A stretch of DNA of 64,000 nt from CAYVQF01 sp964454015 (GCA_964454015.1 CAYVQF010000030.1:1-64000); one strand, 5' to 3'; positions 17,643-26,332 are shown, counted from the stretch's first letter. Notes: a model not told the origin generated them from the letters alone. Numbers and translations are program-made.

Positions 17643-18401
17643 ATGCACATCCAGTCGATCCCCTACGGCCGCGACAACTACGGCTACCTCATCACCCTCC
17701 CCGATGGCGACCGCGCCATCGTCGATCCGGGCGACGCTAGGCCGTTCTTGACCGCCCTGGGAGAAGAGCGCGAGCGGTTGCGCCTCATTTTGTGTACCCA
17801 CTACCACCCGGATCACGTCGCGGGCTTGCCCGAGCTGCGCCAGGCCTGTCCCGCGGCCAAGGTCCTGGCCGGCGCCGGTGACGCCGAAAGGATCGACGGG
17901 GTGGATGAGAGCCTGACGGACTTGGCCATGATCCCCTTTGGCACGCGCCATTTCTGCGCCTATGCCACCCCGTGCCACACGCGTGGGCACATGATCTATG
18001 GGCTTGATGACGACCTCTTCACGGGCGACACCCTCTTCGCCGCGGGTTGCGGCCGCTTCTTCGAAGGTGGGCCAGAAGAGATGCACGCGGCCCTGAACGA
18101 GAGAATCGCCCAATTGCCGCCAGCCACGCGCGTCTATGCCGGCCACGAGTACACCCTGGCCAACCTGGCCTTCGCCCAGGAGGTCGAGCCCACGAACGAC
18201 GCCATCCGAGAAGCCTTCAAAGACGCGGCACGCAAGCGCGATGCCGGCGCGCCTACCTTGCCAACGAGCATCGCCCAAGAACTCGCCATCAATCCCTTCA
18301 TGCGGCTCCATGTTCCGGCGGTGCAAGCCTTCTGCCAGAGCCAAGAGGCGGTGATGGTCATGGGCCGCTTGCGCGCGGCCAAGAACACTTTCCGCGCTTG
18401 A
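17643..18401 (+). CDS. gloB: Hydroxyacylglutathione hydrolase (glyoxalase II)
   Basis: This enzyme hydrolyses S-lactoylglutathione to lactate and glutathione in methylglyoxal detoxification. The 252-residue protein is a metallo-beta-lactamase-fold enzyme with the binuclear metal motif THYHPDH, TPCHTRGH, FTGDTLFAAGCGR and AGHEYTLANL, plus a C-terminal substrate-binding region ending KNTFRA, as in true GloB proteins. The length fits. The start is at 17643 with only a weak GGTG upstream. It is divergent from the acyltransferase gene. No glyoxalase I gene is in the window. Confidence in the assignment is high. Confidence 0.93.
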   Translation: MHIQSIPYGRDNYGYLITLPDGDRAIVDPGDARPFLTALGEERERLRLILCTHYHPDHVAGLPELRQACPAAKVLAGAGDAERIDGVDESLTDLAMIPFGTRHFCAYATPCHTRGHMIYGLDDDLFTGDTLFAAGCGRFFEGGPEEMHAALNERIAQLPPATRVYAGHEYTLANLAFAQEVEPTNDAIREAFKDAARKRDAGAPTLPTSIAQELAINPFMRLHVPAVQAFCQSQEAVMVMGRLRAAKNTFRA

Positions 18402-18580
18402 CCCAGGGCCATTCCATGGCCATTGGATAGGTTACATCGAGAATACGACACTTGCGGGGGTACCATTGCGCGGGTAGGTGCTGAGCCTACATTGTCCCCT
18501 CAGCGAGGCGATAGGTCGCGTTGGGTTGATGGGTTCATCACAGATTCATACCGCGCAAGCGCGCGCGCAAGGAGGTTCTC

Positions 18581-19534
18581 ATGTCTAGGTCTTCCCGCTT
18601 TTTCATTTTGCTCGCATTGGGAGTGAGTGTGGGTCTTTGGGCCTGTGCCGAAGATGTGACGGATCCCGTGGTCGATCAGAGGAGCGCAGCCCTGACGGCC
18701 GGAATCGAGGTTGGTTGCGTTGATTTTTCGGCGAAGATTTTTGCCGGCCAGCACATCGACGTGGGTACCTATGTCGTGTCGAGTGACGGCGAGAGCCTTC
18801 AGGTCAGCATCGACCTTCAGGACGAGTGGTTGGTGCAGCTCATCCACCTGCACGCGAGTGTTGATCCGGTCCCCCTGAACCCACAGGGCACTCCGGTACC
18901 GGGCGCTTTTGCGCATCATTTCCCGCTGGATCCGGCGGTTGATAGTGTCTCCGTCTCCGTGCCTCTCGATCGATTGGGTTTGCAATGCGGCGAGACTTTC
19001 CATTTCGCGCTGCATCTGGAGGTCATTCGTTACGGCGACATTGGGCTGGAAGAAGAGACGGCCTGGGGCTTTGGCGACGGCATCTTTGATTCGCGTCGTT
19101 GGGGCTGGTACAGCGTTTTCACCTTGTGCTGTCCACCGCCGGTGGATGAGGGCTGCACCTTGACCCAAGGTTACTGGCGGACCCATCACCGCCACGCGAG
19201 GGTCGATGCTCTGCGCATTGCGTGGCCCATTGACGAGGACACCCTGCTGTGCGGGCAGACCTACCTCGAGATCCTGCACAGGGCGCCGCGTGGCTCCGCC
19301 TTTTACATCTTGGGGCAGCAGGCCATCGCGGCCCAGCTCAATTTGGCGTCCGGGGCGAGCGCCGACGACGAGATCCTCTATGCCGTGAAGGAGGCCTTCG
19401 TGTTGTTGGAGAGATGTGTACTGAGCCGCGAGGAGGCGCGGCGCGCCATTGCCCTGTCGTCGCTGCTCGACGCCTACAACAATGGCGACATCGGCCCGGG
19501 CCACTGCGACAGTGATGATGACGAAGTGGACTGA
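18581..19534 (+). CDS. Lipoprotein with a C-terminal TQGYWRTH-type domain
   Basis: This is a 317-residue exported protein. The start lies six bases after AAGGAGG. The signal peptide ends LGVSVGLWAC, a plausible lipobox. Residues about 40-180 form a beta-rich domain with VSSDGESLQVSIDL and paired cysteines. From about residue 190 a second domain begins with CTLTQGYWRTHHRHA and continues with a helical, alanine-rich part containing AIAAQLNLASGA and LLDAYNNGDIGPG. C-LTQGYW(K/R)TH segments are a recurrent module in exported proteins of myxobacteria and planctomycetes with no assigned function. The protein ends in an acidic tail. Function unknown; extracytoplasmic location is well supported. Confidence 0.8.
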   Translation: MSRSSRFFILLALGVSVGLWACAEDVTDPVVDQRSAALTAGIEVGCVDFSAKIFAGQHIDVGTYVVSSDGESLQVSIDLQDEWLVQLIHLHASVDPVPLNPQGTPVPGAFAHHFPLDPAVDSVSVSVPLDRLGLQCGETFHFALHLEVIRYGDIGLEEETAWGFGDGIFDSRRWGWYSVFTLCCPPPVDEGCTLTQGYWRTHHRHARVDALRIAWPIDEDTLLCGQTYLEILHRAPRGSAFYILGQQAIAAQLNLASGASADDEILYAVKEAFVLLERCVLSREEARRAIALSSLLDAYNNGDIGPGHCDSDDDEVD

Positions 19535-19621
19535 GGCGCGTGGATGACGACCCTTGGTGATCTTCGGCGGCTTGAGCTAGAGTAGCTCTCACGCAGGTGT
19601 GCTGCGACGAGGGAGGTGACC

Positions 19622-20329
19622 ATGGCCGAAGATCCCAAGGTGCGCATTCAAGAGGGTGAAGAGGCGGTGCGGCGGACCATCGTGGGGGGGCGTCCGCAGG
19701 CGCACAGCGGGAGGCACATCGAGGTGCCCATTGGCATCGAGCGGGTCTTGCTGCGGGCGGCAACGGAGCCGGCTTTTCGCCGGGCCTTGGCCACGGATCG
19801 CGCAGGCGCCCTGGCGACGATGCACACGGCGCTGAGCCCGACGGAGGGGGCCGTGTTGCGCACGGTCTCGGCGGCCCAGCTCGACGCCATGATCCAGGGC
19901 ATAGACTACAAGCGCCACAGCAAGGGCGGCCTCTTGCGCGCCGTTGCCGCGGCGACCTTCTCGGCGGCGGCGTTGACGGCGTGTGCGCCGGCTGAGCAAG
20001 TCCCAGCTCCGCCTCCGCCAGAAGCCCAGCATAGCGTCGAGATTGCGGCCGAGGCGCCAGAAGATGTCACGGCGCCGCCGCCGACGCCAGCGGTCATTGC
20101 CGGAGAAGAGGGCGCCCCTGAGGCTGCGGCCGAGACGGGCGCAGAAGGCGCTGCCGCTGCGCCCTCTGGGGAGGAGGGCGAAAGCAGTCCGGAGGTTGGG
20201 AACGAACCTGAGGAAGCGCCTGCCACGGATCCCGAGGTGGTCGAGCCGGTGAAGATCCCCATCCGCCAGGATAAGCCAGTGAGCCGCGGCATCAGCCCTG
20301 ATCGTCCGCGTTCGCGCAGCCTGGATTGA
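19622..20329 (+). CDS. Protein with an NHLP/Os1348-like N-terminal domain, lipobox-like segment and acidic tail
   Basis: This is a 235-residue protein. ATG at 19622 follows GGGAGGTG; a GTG at 19616 is less likely. Residues about 35-85 (IERVLLRAATEPAFRRALAT, then ALSPTEGAVLRTVSAAQLDA) have the short helical pattern of the Os1348/NHLP-type leader regions. An internal segment LLRAVAAATFSAAALTAC then looks like a late lipobox or membrane anchor, and the rest is Ala/Pro/Glu-rich, low-complexity and probably disordered (to about residue 235). The family link is tentative. Its 3' end overlaps the convergent HD-domain gene by 38 bp. It may form an operon with the preceding lipoprotein (88 bp gap). 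Confidence 0.65.
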   Translation: MAEDPKVRIQEGEEAVRRTIVGGRPQAHSGRHIEVPIGIERVLLRAATEPAFRRALATDRAGALATMHTALSPTEGAVLRTVSAAQLDAMIQGIDYKRHSKGGLLRAVAAATFSAAALTACAPAEQVPAPPPPEAQHSVEIAAEAPEDVTAPPPTPAVIAGEEGAPEAAAETGAEGAAAAPSGEEGESSPEVGNEPEEAPATDPEVVEPVKIPIRQDKPVSRGISPDRPRSRSLD

Positions 20330-21020
20330 CGGCAGGCTCCCTATCGTCGCCGAGTTCTTGGAAGAGGTCTTCGAGGAAGCGTTCGAGCCGCGCGTGGCGG
20401 CGGGCACCTTCGGCGCGCGCCGAGGGCAGGCGCAGCGTCGCGCCAAGAGCGAGGAGCTTGCGGGGGAAGTGGTCCACGGCGAAGTGGCGGTCATCCAGGG
20501 ACCGTTCCTGGGCCCGTGGGTCGGCAGGATCGTAGAGCTGGGAATGCCCACGGGCCATGCGTTGGGCACAGCAAAAAGTGCGAGCGATACCGATGGCCCC
20601 CATGGCGTCGAGGCGATCGGCCTCTTGCAGCACGAGAGCGACAGCGCTGGGTGGCGCCTTGCCACCGGACCAGGAGCCAGCGGCGATGGCCGCCTGAATC
20701 GTCTCGGTTTCAGCCGCGGTGTAGCCGGCGGCGCTCAGTAAGGGGGCTGAAGCGGTGGCGCTGTAGGCCGAGGCGGCGGCGCGCTCGGGGTCGTCTTTGG
20801 GGAGGTTGACCAGATCGTGGAGGAGGGCGGCGGCGGCGCACAATTCTGCCGACGCCTCGGCTTCTGGCGCGAGCACCAGGGCCCAGCGGCAGACGCGCAG
20901 GACGTGGAGGGCGTCGTGGGCCAAGTCGTCTGTGGCCGCGAGGGGGCGGACCGAGCGCCAGAGGGCGTCCAAGCGGGGGTGGATCGAGAAGGCCGCTTGA
21001 ACTTCGGCAGGGTAGGGCAT
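20292..21020 (-). CDS. HD-domain phosphohydrolase (YedJ-like)
   Basis: This is a 242-residue HD-superfamily protein. Metal-ligand motifs are HDALHVLRV (first His), AALLHDLVNLPKDDP (the HD pair) and LVLQEADRLDAMGAIGIAR (the distal Asp), the layout of YedJ-type hydrolases acting on small phosphorylated substrates. The start at 21020 follows GAGGTGAG. It begins 57 bp after the threonine ammonia-lyase gene on the same strand and could be co-transcribed. Its last 38 bp overlap the end of the gene on the opposite strand. The substrate is unknown. Confidence 0.88.
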   Translation of the reverse strand: MPYPAEVQAAFSIHPRLDALWRSVRPLAATDDLAHDALHVLRVCRWALVLAPEAEASAELCAAAALLHDLVNLPKDDPERAAASAYSATASAPLLSAAGYTAAETETIQAAIAAGSWSGGKAPPSAVALVLQEADRLDAMGAIGIARTFCCAQRMARGHSQLYDPADPRAQERSLDDRHFAVDHFPRKLLALGATLRLPSARAEGARRHARLERFLEDLFQELGDDREPAVNPGCANADDQG

Positions 21021-21077
21021 GGGCTCACCTCAGAGGCAGGCATGGGGGAAGGGCGCGGGCGACGGCGGGTTGGGATC

Positions 21078-22313
21078 TCAGCGCAAGACTTTGTGCTGCA
21101 GGCCTTTGGCTTCGAGCTCGCTGAGCACGATGCCGAGCTGGGAGGTGTCCTGGAGGTTGAAGGTCAAGGTGACCTGGACGTAGCCCACGGGGACGCTGGT
21201 CGTCGAGCGTTCGTGGGAGATTTCGTGGATGGAAGCGCGCACCCGCTCGAGGATGGAGATGATGGACTGCAGGGTCCCGGCTTGATCGGGGATGAGGACG
21301 GCGATGCGGGCGCGAAAGCCTTGCTCCATGACCCCTTTGTCGAGGATCTGTTCGAGGATGGCCATGTTGATGTTGCCGCCGCTGATGATGGGGACCACGG
21401 TCTTTCCGGCTAGGTCGGCTTGGCCGAAGAGCACGGCGGCCATGGCGGCGACGCCGGCCGGCTCGGCGAGGATTTTGGCGCGCTGGAGCAGCAGATAGGC
21501 GGCGCGGGCGATCTCGTCATCCGTGACCACGACCACGTCGTCGACAAAGCGCTGCGCCGCTTCCAAGGTCAGGTTGCCCGGCGCTTTGACGGCGATGCCG
21601 TCGGCGATGGTGCGCACCGAGGTCAGGGCTTGGACCCGACCGGCGTCGAGGGAGGCCTTCATCCCTTGGGCCCCCTGGGCCTCGACGCCGACGATGCGGA
21701 TGCTGGGGTTGAGATGTTTCAACGCGATGGCGACCCCGGCGATGAGACCACCGCCCCCGATGGGGACCCAGACTTCATCCACCGTGCGGAGACGCTCGAA
21801 GATTTCCAGGCCGATGGTGCCTGCGCCAGCGATGATATGGGGGTGGTTGAAGGGGTGGACGAAGACGGCGCCGCTCTCGGTGCCATAGTCGACGGCGGCC
21901 TGAAGAGCGTCGTCGAAGGTGTCGCCTTGCAAGACCACCTCGGCCCCATAAGCGCGCGTGGCGATAACCTTGAGCGGGGGCGCAAAGATGGGCATGAAGA
22001 CCTTCGAGGCGACCCCCAAGCGACTGGCGGCATAGGCGACGCCCTGGGCGTGGTTGCCTGCGGAAGCGCAGATGACGCCGCGCCGACGCTCGTCTTCACT
22101 CAGATTGACGATCTTCATGTAGGCGCCGCGCGCCTTGAATGAGCCCGTGGATTGGAGATTCTCCAGCTTGAGGTAGACCTGGGCCCCGGTCATGGCCGAG
22201 AAGGATTTGCTGCGTTCCAGTGGGGTCTCTTTGACCACGCCCTGCAGCAGGGTCTGGGCCCGAATGATCTCGGAGAAGTGGGGGAGGGGGAGCGGACAAG
22301 GTGCGTAAGCCAT
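21078..22313 (-). CDS. Threonine ammonia-lyase with C-terminal ACT domain
   Basis: This PLP enzyme deaminates L-threonine to 2-oxobutyrate. In the 411-residue form chosen here the start is ATG 22313, preceded by GGAAG, rather than the upstream GTG at 22319. The catalytic domain (1-320) shows KLENLQSTGSFKARGA with the PLP lysine, SAGNHAQGVAYAA and the phosphate-binding loop IGGGGLIAG. The last 75 residues (RIAVLIPDQAGTLQSIISIL) form a single ACT domain. A single ACT with this length is typical of the TdcB-like/short IlvA group (about 400 residues), so either an isoleucine-biosynthetic or a catabolic role is possible. It is likely first in an operon with the HD phosphohydrolase. Confidence 0.92.
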   Translation of the reverse strand: MAYAPCPLPLPHFSEIIRAQTLLQGVVKETPLERSKSFSAMTGAQVYLKLENLQSTGSFKARGAYMKIVNLSEDERRRGVICASAGNHAQGVAYAASRLGVASKVFMPIFAPPLKVIATRAYGAEVVLQGDTFDDALQAAVDYGTESGAVFVHPFNHPHIIAGAGTIGLEIFERLRTVDEVWVPIGGGGLIAGVAIALKHLNPSIRIVGVEAQGAQGMKASLDAGRVQALTSVRTIADGIAVKAPGNLTLEAAQRFVDDVVVVTDDEIARAAYLLLQRAKILAEPAGVAAMAAVLFGQADLAGKTVVPIISGGNINMAILEQILDKGVMEQGFRARIAVLIPDQAGTLQSIISILERVRASIHEISHERSTTSVPVGYVQVTLTFNLQDTSQLGIVLSELEAKGLQHKVLR

Positions 22314-22632
22314 TTTCACTTCCGTTGCGCAGAGGTGCGCCCCGTTGGGCGCACACGATCGCGCGCCACCATAGCGCTTCTGGGGGAACGGCGACAGGGC
22401 ATAGGCACCAGGTCGGCGCCGCGTCTCGACGACGGGTTGCGCAAGGTCAAATTTTCCAAGGGTCTGCGCTTCTCTTCTTGGAAAATGTCTACCACTTTCA
22501 AGCGGATAACCTCGTGATCGCTGCGACTTGGGCTTTACAAAAGGAGCGCACCCCTATAGCCTTGTCAACGATGGGCAGGTCCGTCACCTCATGACGCCCA
22601 AAATGCTGGCATTCGGCACGGGAGCTGACACG
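22314..22632. other. Divergent intergenic region
   Basis: This 319-bp stretch separates the divergent threonine ammonia-lyase gene and the unrecognised gene beginning at 22633. It contains a perfect inverted repeat (22451-22486, listed separately). An open frame runs in from 22528 and joins the downstream gene, but the ATG at 22633 has the ribosome-binding site, so the preceding part is probably leader. I see no convincing -35/-10 pair. Confidence 0.5.
22451..22486. promoter_or_regulatory. Perfect 10-bp inverted repeat in a divergent promoter region
   Basis: The arms ATTTTCCAAG and CTTGGAAAAT are exact reverse complements separated by 16 bases. No T-run follows on either strand, so it does not look like a factor-independent terminator. 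It lies about 140 bp from each flanking start codon, which fits a regulator binding site or a 5' leader hairpin. The binding factor is unknown. Confidence 0.5.
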
Positions 22633-23928
22633 ATGAAGCAGGGACTCCAATCGCCTCAACTCACCGAATCAACCCAGGACAAGCAGGACAAAGCGCCCCT
22701 GCCTGAGGCCAAGGAGTCGACCCAGCTCTACGCCACCCTGGGCGGTATGAGCTGGGAAGAGCAGGTGCAGTACCTGCAACCTGGCGCCGAAAACGCCAAC
22801 GAAGTGACGCGCGAAAAGGGCCCTGAAGAGGCCGTGCCTGAGAGCGCCCCAGAGAAGGTCACCTGGCGCACGCCTCTGATCGCCGCTTGGGGTCAGGCGC
22901 GCTTCGACGCCCTCCAGCAGAAACTCGGCGGCCGCCTCTACGACCTCAACCTGGCCTTCAAGAGTGACCCCGACCGCATCGCCATCATCTGCGATCACTT
23001 CGAGCAAGCCCGGGCCCGCACGGTGGCGCGCTGGCTCGCCAAGGACATCGCCGCCCATGAAGGCGCCTTTGGCCTCACGCCCCTGCTCAAGCTCATCGAT
23101 CTCGGGCTCGACCTCGGCTGGACCACCCGCACGGTGAGCCAGACCATCGCTTCCTTGCACCAAGCCGGCATGGCGAGCGCTGGCTACACCTTGGTCCGCG
23201 CCGCGAGTGGCGCTGGTTGGAGCCAGGCCCAGCTCGCCGAGTGCGTCGCCGCGGCCCAGCGCCTCAAAGCCAGCGCCGACGACCTCCAGCGACTCATCCC
23301 CGCGGCGCAAGCGCGAGGCATGGACGCCGAAGAACTCATGAGCCTCATGCGCCGCTTCGCCAAGACCCCCGTCGCCAGCCTGGCCGCCCTCCATATGATG
23401 CTCACCGACGCTGAGCCCATCGGCGCCGACAACATCCGCGAGGCCCTCGAGATCTACCCCCTCTTCAGAGCCGGGAACACCACCGTCAAGGGCGGCGCGC
23501 CGCCGGCCGAGCAGGCCGCCAACACCAGCGCCCTCGAGATCAAGGCCGGCCCCAAAAACAAGCAGAGCAACGCCAAGGTCTACATCGCCGAAGGGGACAT
23601 CCGCCACTACAAGTCGGGGCACTCCTATCCCGATTACGCCCTGACTCGCTCCAATATCCGCCGCGCCGACGTCTCCACCATGTTTCCCCTCGACTTGGAC
23701 ATCACGGCCGCAGCGGATCAGGCCCTGCGCGACAACCAAGCTCGCCTCACCCGGCAGATGGGCAAAGGCCTCAAGGACTACCGCGGCGCTTTCGGCGAGA
23801 ACTACTGTGGCTTCCAGGTGGTCGGCCCCGAAGAGATGCGCATGACGCAGTTCTACCCCGCCAATGGCTTCGGTGAGCCGCGCTCCAAGCTGACCCTGCT
23901 CGCCGTCAAAGCCCTGGTTCAGCCCTGA
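22633..23928 (+). CDS. Unrecognised protein with helical N-terminus and His-rich C-terminal segment
   Basis: This is a 431-residue protein without a signal peptide. ATG at 22633 is chosen because GGAG lies eight bases upstream; open frame continues to 22528. Residues 1-75 are polar with LYATLGGMSWEEQVQYLQPG. Residues 75-290 are largely alpha-helical and Ala/Leu/Gln-rich. The last 115 residues begin YIAEGDIRHYKSGHSYPDY (His325 and His330) and include VSTMFPLDLDITAAADQALR. The closely spaced His pair and the position after a helical region recall C-terminal toxin domains, for example RNase-A-like or EndoU-like ones, but spacing does not match either family well. Another unrecognised gene follows after 64 bp. 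Function is not assigned. Confidence 0.75.
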   Translation: MKQGLQSPQLTESTQDKQDKAPLPEAKESTQLYATLGGMSWEEQVQYLQPGAENANEVTREKGPEEAVPESAPEKVTWRTPLIAAWGQARFDALQQKLGGRLYDLNLAFKSDPDRIAIICDHFEQARARTVARWLAKDIAAHEGAFGLTPLLKLIDLGLDLGWTTRTVSQTIASLHQAGMASAGYTLVRAASGAGWSQAQLAECVAAAQRLKASADDLQRLIPAAQARGMDAEELMSLMRRFAKTPVASLAALHMMLTDAEPIGADNIREALEIYPLFRAGNTTVKGGAPPAEQAANTSALEIKAGPKNKQSNAKVYIAEGDIRHYKSGHSYPDYALTRSNIRRADVSTMFPLDLDITAAADQALRDNQARLTRQMGKGLKDYRGAFGENYCGFQVVGPEEMRMTQFYPANGFGEPRSKLTLLAVKALVQP

Positions 23929-23992
23929 GTGAGCCCGCCACGCGCTGCTGCTGCGGACGTGGATCCCAAGATAGTAACAAAGGATTGCCGGT

Positions 23993-24532
23993 ATGTACCC
24001 TAGCGCACCCAGCCAGACGGCGCCGCGCCACATCGCCCTCGGCGCCTACGACACCAGCGGCGACCGCACGGTGCTCCTGAGCGACGTCCTCGCCGGTGAG
24101 GTCGCCCCCGACGCCATCGAGCCCGGCGACGCGGTCATTGCCCTCTGGGATGGGGCGCAGGTCTACCTGCGCGAGGTTTGGAATTTCGGGGACTTGGAGC
24201 ACATCACGCGGCAACTGGCCCTGGTGCGCGCGCGCCTGGCCGCGGGCCAAGTCGCCCTGCTGCGCTCGACCTTCCTCGACGAGCTCAAGGTGCCCTTTTT
24301 GCACTGGGCACCCGATGCGGCCGGCCACACAGCGGTCACGACCTTCTTCGTCACCGAAACCGAAAGCAACGCCATCTTCCCCGACGGCGCCGACAGCGAC
24401 ACCCTCTATGCCCACGTCGCCGCGGCTTGGGAGCAGCTCGAGCGCCGCCCGGTCTGTGTGCTGCCCACCTCAGCCCTGGTGACCGACCTGGACGCGGCGC
24501 TTGCCGAGGCGCAGCGCTTTCTTTCGTTATAA
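23993..24532 (+). CDS. Unrecognised 179-residue protein next to the possible effector
   Basis: This protein begins at ATG 23993, eight bases after AAGGA. It is acidic, has no signal peptide or membrane span, and contains AYDTSGDRTVLLSDVLAGE, LREVWNFGDLEHITRQLALV and TTFFVTETESNAIFPDG. No family is recognised. It lies 64 bp after the previous gene on the same strand, so the two probably share a transcript. If the upstream protein is an effector, this could be its immunity or chaperone partner, but that is inference from order and size alone. The gap to the next gene (170 bp) suggests it ends the unit. Confidence 0.75.
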   Translation: MYPSAPSQTAPRHIALGAYDTSGDRTVLLSDVLAGEVAPDAIEPGDAVIALWDGAQVYLREVWNFGDLEHITRQLALVRARLAAGQVALLRSTFLDELKVPFLHWAPDAAGHTAVTTFFVTETESNAIFPDGADSDTLYAHVAAAWEQLERRPVCVLPTSALVTDLDAALAEAQRFLSL

Positions 24533-24701
24533 TTTGAAGGGATCCACGGGCCTAGGGCGCCCGCGACGGCGCGTGGCCTGGGCTGGGTCCTGGGGACTGC
24601 TCGTGATGCGGGGGGCTTGGGTCGCCGGGTTGCCTTGTGTTAGAAGGCGTTGACGGCCCCTGGGAGCCGTCCTGAGCTTTTCTTTGGCCAGGGTGGAGAC
24701 G

Positions 24702-25967
24702 ATGTCGCGCGTGAACCCGAACCTAGCAGCGGCGCTGCGCCTGCTGCCCCAAGAGCGTCCGGTCAAGCCGTTGCGCTGCCGCGTGCGCGCCAGCGCCGTG
24801 CGCCGGCTGAAGGGCGGTACACCGTGGGTCTTCGACCGCACCATCGACGAGGCCCCTGACAACGGTCGGGCTGGCGATTTGGTCGCCATTTACGACCAGC
24901 GTCGGCAGCCTCTGGGCCTTGGCCTGTGGGACCCCGACTCACCGCTGCGGGTGCGGCGGGTGAGCGAGCAGGGGGGGAGCCCGATCGATGGCGACTACTT
25001 TCTCCAGCGCATTGCTGGCGCCATGGCTAGACGCGAGGGTCTCTTGGCCCCGACCTGCACCACGGGCTACCGCTGGGTCAACGGGGAGTCCGACGGCATG
25101 CCGGCGTGGATACTCGATCGTTATGGCGATACGGCGGTGTTGAAGCTCTACAGCACGGTGTGGATGCCCTTTTTGGCGGAGTTGCTGCCGACGCTGCAGG
25201 AGCTGCTCCCGGTGGCGCGGGTGGTGCTGCGCTTGGCCCGCAAAGTCCAGGCGGCCTATGGGCGCTTTGCATTGAGCGATGGCCTGGTGATTCTTGGGGA
25301 TGAGGCTGACATCAGCGCGGCGCCCTTTTTGGAAGACGGCGCGCTCCTGGAGGCGCAGGTCATCAAGGGGCAGAAAACGGGCTTCTTTTTGGATCAACGA
25401 GAGAACCGGGCCCGAGTGCGGGCCGCGGCCTCTGGGCGCCGGGTCTTGGATCTGTTTTCTTTTTCCGGTGGCTTCTCCCTGGCGGCGGCCCGCGGCGGTG
25501 CCATGGAGGTTTTCAGCGTCGATGGCGATGGCAATGCGTTGCAGCAGGCGGCACGGCACTTCGCCATGAACCGGGATGACGTCGCCGTCGCGGCCTGTGA
25601 GCACCACTGCGTGCGGCAGGATGTTTTCGCGGCGCTGGCTGACTTCGAGGCGCGCGGAGAGCGCTTTGACCTGGTCGTGGTCGATCCGCCCTCCTTTGCC
25701 GCCAACGCGACGAGCGTGGAGCATGCCCTGAGCGCCTACGCGCACTTGGCCCAGGCGGCGGCAAAGGTGCTGCGGGGCGACGGGCGGATGCTCTTCTGCT
25801 CCTGCTCGGCCCACATCACGGAGAGCGCCTTCATGGAGGCCCTGCGTCGGGGGCTGGGGCTGCACTGGGTCAGCGGCGGCGGTCCCTACGGCCTGCCGGC
25901 AGATCATCCAGCGTCCTTCCCTGAGGCGCACTATCTCAAGGCGGTGTGGATGCAGGCGGGATCTTAG
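24702..25967 (+). CDS. PUA-domain class I rRNA methyltransferase (RlmI type)
   Basis: This is a 421-residue SAM-dependent enzyme of the RlmI family, which makes m5C in 23S rRNA. ATG at 24702 follows GGTGGAG; a TTG at 24684 would add six residues. An N-terminal PUA domain (about 30-100, KGGTPWVFDRTIDEAP) is followed by a linker with GESDGMPAWILDRYG and the Rossmann domain: KTGFFLDQREN, VLDLFSFSGGFSLAAA, VFSVDGDGNAL, VVVDPPSFAA and MLFCSCSAHI, all family signatures. The SCSAH cysteine corresponds to the usual catalytic or motif VI position. The stop overlaps the convergent panD stop by four bases. The exact target nucleotide is not readable. Confidence 0.88.
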   Translation: MSRVNPNLAAALRLLPQERPVKPLRCRVRASAVRRLKGGTPWVFDRTIDEAPDNGRAGDLVAIYDQRRQPLGLGLWDPDSPLRVRRVSEQGGSPIDGDYFLQRIAGAMARREGLLAPTCTTGYRWVNGESDGMPAWILDRYGDTAVLKLYSTVWMPFLAELLPTLQELLPVARVVLRLARKVQAAYGRFALSDGLVILGDEADISAAPFLEDGALLEAQVIKGQKTGFFLDQRENRARVRAAASGRRVLDLFSFSGGFSLAAARGGAMEVFSVDGDGNALQQAARHFAMNRDDVAVAACEHHCVRQDVFAALADFEARGERFDLVVVDPPSFAANATSVEHALSAYAHLAQAAAKVLRGDGRMLFCSCSAHITESAFMEALRRGLGLHWVSGGGPYGLPADHPASFPEAHYLKAVWMQAGS

Positions 25968-26332
25968 GGGGCAGCTTCGACCACCTCGGGTGCTTTGATG
26001 CGGTTGTGATCGTCTACCATGACCACAGCGGGCTGGTGGAGGGCAGCTTCTTCTGGGCTCATCTGACAGTAAGCGACGATGATCACTTTATCGCCCGGGT
26101 GGACCAGGCGCGCGGCGGCACCGTTGAGGCAAATCTCACCGTCTTTGCCAGCGATGACGTAGGTGGCGAAGCGGGCGCCGTTGTCGCAGTCGTAGATCTC
26201 GACGCGCTCGTGGAGCAGGAAACCGGCGCGGCTGGCGAGGACGGGATCGATGGAGATCGAGCCCTCGTAGTTGAGATCGGCGCCCGTCACGGTGGCGCGG
26301 TGAATCTTGCCCTTCATCATGGTGATCTGCAT
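25964..26332 (-). CDS. panD: Aspartate 1-decarboxylase proenzyme
   Basis: PanD converts L-aspartate to beta-alanine for pantothenate and CoA synthesis. It is a 122-residue pyruvoyl enzyme made as a proenzyme. With start at 26332 the sequence MQITMMKGKIHRATVTGADL aligns position for position with the E. coli N-terminus, and the self-cleavage site falls at Gly24-Ser25 in YEGS as expected. Longer open frame upstream (to 26476) is rejected for this reason. Other conserved parts are NGARFATYVI, GEICLNGAAARLVHPGDKVI. It converges on the rRNA methyltransferase gene with overlapping stop codons. No other pan genes are in the window. Confidence 0.95.
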   Translation of the reverse strand: MQITMMKGKIHRATVTGADLNYEGSISIDPVLASRAGFLLHERVEIYDCDNGARFATYVIAGKDGEICLNGAAARLVHPGDKVIIVAYCQMSPEEAALHQPAVVMVDDHNRIKAPEVVEAAP

